Positions 58,853 through 64,000 of a stretch of 64,000 nt of DNA are shown piece after piece. This DNA is from Luteolibacter sp. Y139 (GTDB lineage: Bacteria; Verrucomicrobiota; Verrucomicrobiia; Verrucomicrobiales; Akkermansiaceae), in NCBI RefSeq assembly GCF_038066715.1, contig NZ_JBBUKT010000008.1, positions 1 to 64,000 on the forward strand. The letters run 5' to 3'. A program made the position numbers and the translations under genes. Below the pieces are notes generated by a model, which worked only from the letters and a program-made list of their open reading frames with translations, searched no databases and was not told the DNA's origin. The stretch's first letter is position 1. Each line of letters begins with the position of its first letter.

Positions 58853-60253
58853 CTACTTCAACCGCTCCAGCGCGCGCTGCTTGCCGGGGCTGTCTGGCAA
58901 GGCTTCCACCCACTTTCTCGCGGCGGTGGGATCAATGCAGTTCCACGTGGCGGCGGCATTTGAAATGGCAGCCTCGCGGAGATCGCCTTCAGGCAGGCCC
59001 TCGACATGGGTGATCGCTGCTGATGGGTCCTGATGCGTCCACACGATCATTCCCGTTTGGAAGGCCTGATCGCGGCTGGCTTCTTCAGGCAGGGCTTGTG
59101 CCCATGCGACTGCTTCCGGTGCATTCTTTTGAGCCCAGGTTTCCACGATCGCGGGAGCCCATGACCGGCGCAGGGCCAGAGGTTGGCGGTCGAGCCATTC
59201 GCCGACGACGGGGCCATAGAGGAAGGGACCTTCGGCAAAGCCGGTGGTGGGAACTTCGGGGATGACGCCGAGACGAGTGACCTCCGCTCCCAACTTCTCC
59301 AAGGCCGGTCCCCAATTTTCCGGACTGCGGGAAGGGATTTCCCCGAGGACATGCTCCATCCCGGCCTTCCGTGCCTCTAGGTTTCCCTCGCGGGCGATTT
59401 CCTGGAGAGTCTCTTCCGGGTGGTCCTCCAATCTCTTGAAAAGCGTGGATCGCGACCCGCCCTTGCTCCGCTCATAGTTGGCAAGGGATGCAGCGGCGGG
59501 GTCGGGTATGGATTCAGGTTCGGGATCGGCTCGATCTGCGATGAAGGCGGCCTCTTTTTCGGACAATTTCCAAAGTTCGTGAACCTTGTTCCGCAGGCCG
59601 TCGTCGCTGAGGCATTCGAGTAAGTTTTCTCCCAAGCGCCTGTCGATCCAATCGTCTTGGTCAGACGGCCCGGCTCCGGAACTTGCCTCGGGGTTCTTGA
59701 CCCGAATCGTTTGGCCGAACAATTGATCCAGGTAGTGAAGCTGCCATTGCCTCGGCTTCGAGCGGATCACTTCAGCGACGAGCTCCGGCTCGGCCTGCTC
59801 GCCATGCTTCAGGGCTTCGCAGAGGCAGTCATTCGCGCGGTAGTTCGACTTGGAGAGGAAATAGCGGATCGCTTCGGCTGGCTTGGCGTCCGCCCAGGCA
59901 GCGGCGACCAGGTTGCAAAAACTGCCACTCGAGACGGGATTGATGAGGAGTTGGTCCAAGGCTGCCACCGGGTCGGTCGCCGCGATGCGGGCGGCATCAT
60001 CGTCCGTATAGCTGCGCCCGAACGTGGTCAGTAATCCGGCGAGCGGCATCGCCTGCTTCTTGTGTTCCCACCGTTCGCTCTTCTCCAAGACAGTGTCCGC
60101 CAGCGCATTCATGCGCTGCTGGCGGCGTGTTTCGCGATGGGCCTCGACCGCGACTGCGACCGGGGGCGATGCCGATGCGGAGGACTTCGAGGGCAGCCAC
60201 GATCCTGCGGCGAAACCCGCTACTGCGACGGCGAGCATGCTCCAAGGTTTCAT
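58853..60253 (-). CDS. W..DP..A repeat protein, paralogue 2
   Basis: A 466-aa protein (ATG 60253 overlapping the upstream TGA as ATGA; the open frame to 60445 is out of frame with the neighbour and not used). The signal/anchor is SMLAVAVAGFAAGSWLP. Repeats run through the chain: VAAAWADAKPAEAIRYFL, IVETWAQKNAPEAVAWAQALP, IVWTHQDPSAAITHVEGLPEG and ATWNCIDPTAARKWVEALPD. The repeat spacing of about 33-35 residues suggests stacked helical hairpins. It is coupled to paralogue 3. Confidence 0.8.
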   Translation of the reverse strand: MKPWSMLAVAVAGFAAGSWLPSKSSASASPPVAVAVEAHRETRRQQRMNALADTVLEKSERWEHKKQAMPLAGLLTTFGRSYTDDDAARIAATDPVAALDQLLINPVSSGSFCNLVAAAWADAKPAEAIRYFLSKSNYRANDCLCEALKHGEQAEPELVAEVIRSKPRQWQLHYLDQLFGQTIRVKNPEASSGAGPSDQDDWIDRRLGENLLECLSDDGLRNKVHELWKLSEKEAAFIADRADPEPESIPDPAAASLANYERSKGGSRSTLFKRLEDHPEETLQEIAREGNLEARKAGMEHVLGEIPSRSPENWGPALEKLGAEVTRLGVIPEVPTTGFAEGPFLYGPVVGEWLDRQPLALRRSWAPAIVETWAQKNAPEAVAWAQALPEEASRDQAFQTGMIVWTHQDPSAAITHVEGLPEGDLREAAISNAAATWNCIDPTAARKWVEALPDSPGKQRALERLK

Positions 60254-62193
60254 GGCGTGGCGAACTCCCGGTTGATGCGTTCCTGCCAGTGCTCCTGTTC
60301 TCCGGGAGGCAGGGTGGCCACGATTTCTTGCAAGGACTCGAGTGTCTTCGGATCGTGTGCAAGCCGCAGGTCCATGCCGAGCGCGTTGAAGACGGTTTCC
60401 AGTGAGTGGCGACGCATGTCCGGATCGTGAAGCGCGGCTGCCCATGGGGCGGCTTGCAGCGGATCGGTATCGGCGGTGGCCGTGACGATCGAACGGATCG
60501 CTGCCTCGCGGGCGGACCCCTCCGCTTGGACCGCGATGGCTTCGGCGGTCGCGCCCGGGTCATCCGAGAATGCCTTTCCGCAGACCGCTTCCCAATCGGC
60601 AGGGGTTGCCGACGCATCGGTGGCGAGATGCATGAGGGCTGCCTGCGAATCGGCGCTTGCCCAATTGTGGTAGATGTCCGTAACCGGTTCTGCCGACTGA
60701 CTGGCAGAGCGGGCATAATCGAGCGCGGCGAGAGGATCGGTTTTGACGAGTTTTTCGACCGCCCGGCCGACTAGGACATCCCGCACCGATCCTTCGGGCA
60801 AGGTCGCGATCAGGTCCGGCAGGGCCTCGGTGTCGGGCCAGTCCCGGGGAAGCAAGGAGACGGCTTCAACGATGTCATCTGCGTGGCCAAGCTTGCGGGC
60901 AAGCCATGGAATGGCGGTATCGGGGTCCTGGCCCGCCCATGACTCGAAGGCCCCCCGGCCGGAGTGCCAGAAGTTCCGGGCGGGGATGATATCGAGGTGG
61001 TGGATCGCCTCCGCGGCATCGGTGTCCATGAGGCCTGCGAGCAACTGGGACTTGATGCCGGCAGGGGACAGGAACTCGAAGTTCCTGATCGCGTCCGAGT
61101 AGTTGCTCAGAGCGTGGGGATCGCCTGTTTCTGACCCGGGCCGGACTTCCAGATGGGGGAGGATCAAGCGCTGGAGGCCTTTTTTCTCGGTCGCGGGATC
61201 GACGGCTCCGAGGATGGCCCATGCCTTGGTGAAATCGGTGAAGGCCGCGACGGAGGCGATCCTGCCGAGGGATTCGGCACGCATCGTTGCATCGGGAATG
61301 ACACGGGCCGCTTCCTTGGCGGCGAAGTCGGGATCGTGGAAGGCGAGGCTTTCCAAGATGAGCTGGATCGAGCTGTTCCGGGCATTGCCGACGGGATAGG
61401 CGTCCGCGATGAGGTCCATCAGGGCTGGCCGGTAGTGCTCGTGATGGCCTTGGATGAAATGGGAGAGGCCGTCCAAGCAGCCCGCCGGATTCTCTTGAGC
61501 GGCCAACCATTTCTGCACGGAGGCGGGATCATACATCCAGCGGCCCCAGAGCAATTGACCCCGCAGGGCATAGAGGCCGAATCGCTTCAGCCACGCTTCG
61601 GCAGCATCAGGATCCTGACTGGCGAATTCAGCGAAGCGGTTTGTTTCGTTCTGGAAATGACCGGCGGTGATGACATCGACTGTGGCTCCGGCGGCGAGTG
61701 CTTCTTCCAAGAAAAGAAATGCCTTTGCCATGTCCTTTTGGAGCGCTCCGTTCACCAGCGCCGTCCACTCGGTGGCCGAGGGAGATGCCAGTGCGGCACG
61801 TGCTGCGGTGGTATCAAACGCGGCCCATTCCTCCAGGGCGATGTTGCGTTGTGCGCCTTCGGTGGAGGCGAAGGCCCATGCGGCAGATGGGTCTTTCTCG
61901 AACCAGCAGGAGAAGAGGCCGTGCCATGCCTTGTCATCGAGTTCGGGGACTTTCGTGAGGCGGGTGGCGATGTCTGCGAGCTGGGTGCTGTTAGAATCAG
62001 TTAGATGATCGGCGAGCCAGATACGGGTGGCGAGGTCGTCCATGCCCTCGGGCATCGGGGGCATAGATGGGGCGGCTGATGCGGAACTCCCGTCTGTTGC
62101 CTTGGCGGACTCGTCCTTCGCTTGGCGCACCATCCAGCCCGCGAACATAGCGAGGATGAAGCAGCCGATGAGGAGCAGGGGACGGGGAAGCAT
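60250..62193 (-). CDS. W..DP..A repeat protein, paralogue 3
   Basis: A 647-aa protein with start ATG 62193 (MLPRPLLLIGCFILAMFAGWMVRQ), giving a signal anchor; the frame is open to 62697, but that stretch covers the cloverleaf-like element and lies antisense to the 224-aa gene. Repeats of the theme are LFSCWFEKDPSAAWAFAS, GRWMYDPASVQKWLAAQ, SWAGQDPDTAIPWLARKL and NWASADSQAALMHLA. It is the first gene of a two-gene unit with paralogue 2 (ATGA overlap). Confidence 0.8.
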   Translation of the reverse strand: MLPRPLLLIGCFILAMFAGWMVRQAKDESAKATDGSSASAAPSMPPMPEGMDDLATRIWLADHLTDSNSTQLADIATRLTKVPELDDKAWHGLFSCWFEKDPSAAWAFASTEGAQRNIALEEWAAFDTTAARAALASPSATEWTALVNGALQKDMAKAFLFLEEALAAGATVDVITAGHFQNETNRFAEFASQDPDAAEAWLKRFGLYALRGQLLWGRWMYDPASVQKWLAAQENPAGCLDGLSHFIQGHHEHYRPALMDLIADAYPVGNARNSSIQLILESLAFHDPDFAAKEAARVIPDATMRAESLGRIASVAAFTDFTKAWAILGAVDPATEKKGLQRLILPHLEVRPGSETGDPHALSNYSDAIRNFEFLSPAGIKSQLLAGLMDTDAAEAIHHLDIIPARNFWHSGRGAFESWAGQDPDTAIPWLARKLGHADDIVEAVSLLPRDWPDTEALPDLIATLPEGSVRDVLVGRAVEKLVKTDPLAALDYARSASQSAEPVTDIYHNWASADSQAALMHLATDASATPADWEAVCGKAFSDDPGATAEAIAVQAEGSAREAAIRSIVTATADTDPLQAAPWAAALHDPDMRRHSLETVFNALGMDLRLAHDPKTLESLQEIVATLPPGEQEHWQERINREFATP

Positions 62194-62266
62194 GTGGAGC
62201 AGCTCATGGTTGCCAGAGCGTGCGGTGAGGGGCAAGGCGGGAGAGAAGGCAGGGAAGGAGATCAGG

Positions 62267-62350
62267 CGTAGGCGCGGTGGTGACACCGCGGAAGCTGTGG
62301 GCGAGGCGGGCTGCTCGGGACCACTCCGCATTCTCACGAATGCGCCTACG
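62267..62350 (-). repeat. 84-nt cloverleaf-like intergenic element
   Basis: The outer stem CGTAGGC (62267-62273) pairs with GCCTACG (62344-62350). Hairpin 1 is GCGGTG-GTGA-CACCGC (62274-62289), a short central hairpin is CGAG...CTCG (about 62302-62317), and hairpin 3 is GCATTC-TCAC-GAATGC (62328-62343). The loops GTGA and TCAC are exact complements and could kiss. It lies between genes 62193 and 62366 and is not part of a convincing reading frame. It may be a REP-like repeat, an RNA leader of the downstream gene, or a recombination site. Confidence 0.6.
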
Positions 62351-62365
62351 GTTAGAAACTGAAGC

Positions 62366-63040
62366 TCAGCGTTTCCGCAGCTCGATTCCCTCGGGCATCC
62401 AGCCCTTCGGCATGCGGGTGATGCTGCCGGGCTGGGCTGGCTCTTGCGCGGTTGGCTGCTGGGGCTTCGTGGAAGAAGGGGTCGCGGCGTGAGTGGCGGG
62501 CGCTGGCGTGGAAGCGGGCTTGGTCGCGGCGGTCGCTTGGGACGCGGGAGGGGCGGCGACGGGCTCGACCGCGGAGGTCGGGGTGATCGCGGGGGCCTCT
62601 TCCGGGGCGGCTGCGGATGCCTGCGCGGTTTTCGGAGCGGGTGCCGGGAGCGCGGGAGGCGGCGGAGGGATGATGCCGGAGGCAGAGCCGGATTCATCCG
62701 CGGGGAGGTAGGCCATTTCGAGGCCGGGGGTGGAGGTCATGGCGACCCGGCCGCCCTTGCGGAAACGGGAGGTCACGGCGACGTCCGAGATCAGGATCGC
62801 GAGGAAGGCGGTGCCGAGCAGCAGCTGGAAGGACGCCAGGACCCGCGCGGCGAAGCCCTTGATCTCCGCATCACCAAACATCGATCTCACCACGATGCAG
62901 CCGAGGCCGCCGGTGAGGGGACCCCAGAGGAAGGGATCGGCGAATTTCGCGGTCTTTCGCACCCAAATGCGGACGCCGCTGAAAATCAGCGCGATTCCGC
63001 AGATTGCTAAAATGATTGGGACGAGAAGCGTTTGCCACAT
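62366..63040 (-). CDS. Proline-rich membrane protein, paralogue A
   Basis: A 224-aa protein with helices at TLLVPIILAICGIALIFSGVRIW (about 4-26), a loop FADPFLWGPLTGGLGC, and ASFQLLLGTAFLAILISDV (about 69-87). A long Ala/Pro-rich disordered tail follows (about 125-210), ending PGSITRMPKGWMPEGIELRKR. The same layout and end motif occur in the upstream gene (63310-63849), so they are tandem paralogues. No function is known; the tail could span the cell wall or bind partners. Confidence 0.78.
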   Translation of the reverse strand: MWQTLLVPIILAICGIALIFSGVRIWVRKTAKFADPFLWGPLTGGLGCIVVRSMFGDAEIKGFAARVLASFQLLLGTAFLAILISDVAVTSRFRKGGRVAMTSTPGLEMAYLPADESGSASGIIPPPPPALPAPAPKTAQASAAAPEEAPAITPTSAVEPVAAPPASQATAATKPASTPAPATHAATPSSTKPQQPTAQEPAQPGSITRMPKGWMPEGIELRKR

Positions 63041-63309
63041 TGCGGTCTGACGAGGGGTGCTGGGCCCGCGCGGCGACTTGCAGGTGAGAGAGGTTTAGTT
63101 CGTTTGTTGCTGATTGGCAATGGTCAAAGATACCAGATTGTTCGCTTTTACTTATGGAGTCATTAGAGTGACGGGTTGAAATGAAGGCTCCGAATGCAAG
63201 CTGGCGCTAAAAAGTTTGGCCGCGGAATCACGCTGGAGAATGCGAAATTTGAAAAAGGAGGGTTAGTGGCACCCGAAAAGCCGCCTCGTTCAAGCCGACA
63301 GGCCTCGCC
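63041..63309. other. Intergenic region between the two membrane paralogues
   Basis: No gene is seen. The stretch 63090-63190 is relatively A+T-rich and probably holds the promoter of the 224-aa gene (minus strand). No hairpin with a T-tract was found. Confidence 0.5.
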
Positions 63310-63849
63310 TCAGGGCCGCGGCCGCAGCTGGATCCCTTCCGGTTTCCAATCCTTCGACATCCGCTCGATGGTGCCGGGCTTTTCCGGAGTCCGTGGTGCT
63401 GCGGTGGCTGGCGGTGCCTGGCCGGCTACAGGAGTCGGCTGGACTGCGGCGACTGGCGGGGCGTCCGGAGGGATGATCGGGGCGGCGGGGGCGGATCCGT
63501 CTGCGGGGAGGTAGGCCATTTCCCGCGCGGGCTCGGCCTCGCGGGGAGGCTGCTTAGCGAAATAGACGGGCCACACGCCGAGGAAGAAGAACATGGCAAG
63601 CATGAGCGTGCCGAAGAACATCTGGAATAGCGCCACCATCCGCGCGGGGAAGCCCGTGATCTGCTCATCACTGTAGAGAAATCCCACGATAAAGCAGCCG
63701 ATGCCGCCGGTGAGCGGCCCCCACAGGAAAGGATCCGCCACCCGTGTGGACTTGCGGATCCAGATCCTGATGCCATTGCCGATGGGGACGATCCCGAGCA
63801 CGAGCAGCAGGACCATTTTCCAGTTGGTGAGGACGGCAGGCAGGGTCAC
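63310..63849 (-). CDS. Proline-rich membrane protein, paralogue B
   Basis: A 179-aa paralogue of the 62366-63040 product. Helix 1 is at about 12-31 (MVLLLVLGIVPIGNGIRIW), with shared loop VADPFLWGPLTGGIGC, then helix 2 (ALFQMFFGTLMLAMFFFLGVW), EMAYLPADG (also in paralogue A), a Pro/Ala-rich tail, and the ending PGTIERMSKDWKPEGIQL. The conserved C-terminal motif after a disordered tail suggests it is a recognition element. Confidence 0.78.
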   Translation of the reverse strand: MTLPAVLTNWKMVLLLVLGIVPIGNGIRIWIRKSTRVADPFLWGPLTGGIGCFIVGFLYSDEQITGFPARMVALFQMFFGTLMLAMFFFLGVWPVYFAKQPPREAEPAREMAYLPADGSAPAAPIIPPDAPPVAAVQPTPVAGQAPPATAAPRTPEKPGTIERMSKDWKPEGIQLRPRP

Positions 63850-63919
63850 GGGAGCCTCTGCTTAGCCCCATCGTTTGGTGATGACAATAGTCGATCTGAG
63901 TTAAGTGATCCGGCTGGAC

Positions 63920-64000
63920 TCACTCGAAGTAAGTATCCTCATGCCGGTACGGCGGGGCGCAGCAGCAGAGGAAGCGCAGGGGCTCGGTGGCGGTGATCTG
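63920..64000 (-). CDS. C-terminal fragment of a probable cupin protein (5' end outside window)
   Basis: On the minus strand an open frame enters from the right edge and stops at TGA 63920-63922. The 26 visible residues (ITATEPLRFLCCCAPPYRHED then TYFE) have the look of the last strand of a cupin domain (EPLxFLCxCxPPYxxEDT). It is too short to be certain. Confidence 0.5.
   Translation of the reverse strand, partial: QITATEPLRFLCCCAPPYRHEDTYFE

Noticed and set aside
62267-62350. Integron attC site
   Set aside because: The element is symmetric, but the flanks lack the RYYYAAC and GTTRRRY core sites in the right places and no integrase is present.

Overview
The window looks like chromosomal DNA from a Verrucomicrobiota bacterium, probably a Verrucomicrobiales/Luteolibacter-like lineage. 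This is inferred from gene content, not from a database search. The markers are high G+C, a PEP-CTERM protein, H-X9-DG/pseudopilin-like proteins with a DFDNDYGSFP signature, several lineage-type W...DP..A repeat proteins, a DUF4175/DUF58/MoxR/VWA/DUF4159 operon, and weak Shine-Dalgarno signals with many ATGA start/stop overlaps. No integrase, transposase, phage gene, CRISPR array or tRNA gene was recognised; the only structural RNA found is tmRNA.

Layout. 1-10.7 kb (minus): one long operon running TPR/gluzincin protein, DUF4159, MoxR ATPase, an 87-aa orphan, DUF58, BatA-type VWA membrane protein, and a DUF4175-like giant that leaves the window. It is probably an envelope chaperone/assembly machine. 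10.9-16.8 kb (minus): small secreted proteins, a tandem pseudopilin-like pair, YchF, a PEP-CTERM protein, a small lipoprotein and a phosphodiester glycosidase. 16.8-17.4 kb: an A+T-rich spacer holding a decayed duplicate of the neighbouring gene's end. 17.4-21 kb: a divergent SAM-cycle locus with an ArsR-methyltransferase fusion facing metK-ahcY. 21-28.5 kb: a GNAT-nitrilase fusion, a 1128-aa lipoprotein, a DUF3142 lipoprotein and tandem dual-specificity phosphatases. 28.6-28.9 kb: ssrA.

29-33 kb: a membrane protein, citrate synthase, TsaB, an ovothiol-type methyltransferase and a cupin. 33-36.2 kb: tandem secreted paralogues, each internally duplicated and with secretin-like features. 36.2-38.4 kb: a kinase/regulator pair. 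38.6-41.3 kb: CmoA, an ICMT/PEMT-type membrane methyltransferase and a CPBP protease. 41.3-45.6 kb: two duplicated regulator/kinase pairs, divergent from a TonB-dependent siderophore-type receptor (46.1-48.5 kb) that has a Fur-like palindrome upstream. 48.5-54.4 kb (minus): a TPR protein and a lysyl-phosphatidylglycerol operon (small membrane protein, AcvB/VirJ, MprF, DUF1003). 54.6-64 kb: an MFS transporter, three paralogous W..DP..A proteins, a CorA-like protein, an esterase, a pair of proline-rich membrane paralogues and the end of a probable cupin gene.

How the genes may work together. metK, ahcY and the fused regulator form a SAM recycling unit that would feed the SAM-dependent enzymes nearby (CmoA, ICMT-like, ovothiol-type methyltransferase). 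The mprF/acvB operon should make, flip and hydrolyse aminoacyl-phosphatidylglycerol. The duplicated two-component modules next to the TonB receptor suggest envelope or metal sensing. The most distinctive points are the orphan gene inside the MoxR operon, the fused SAM-cycle regulator with its decaying duplicate, an 84-nt cloverleaf-like intergenic element with complementary loops (62.3 kb), and the secretin-like tandem.
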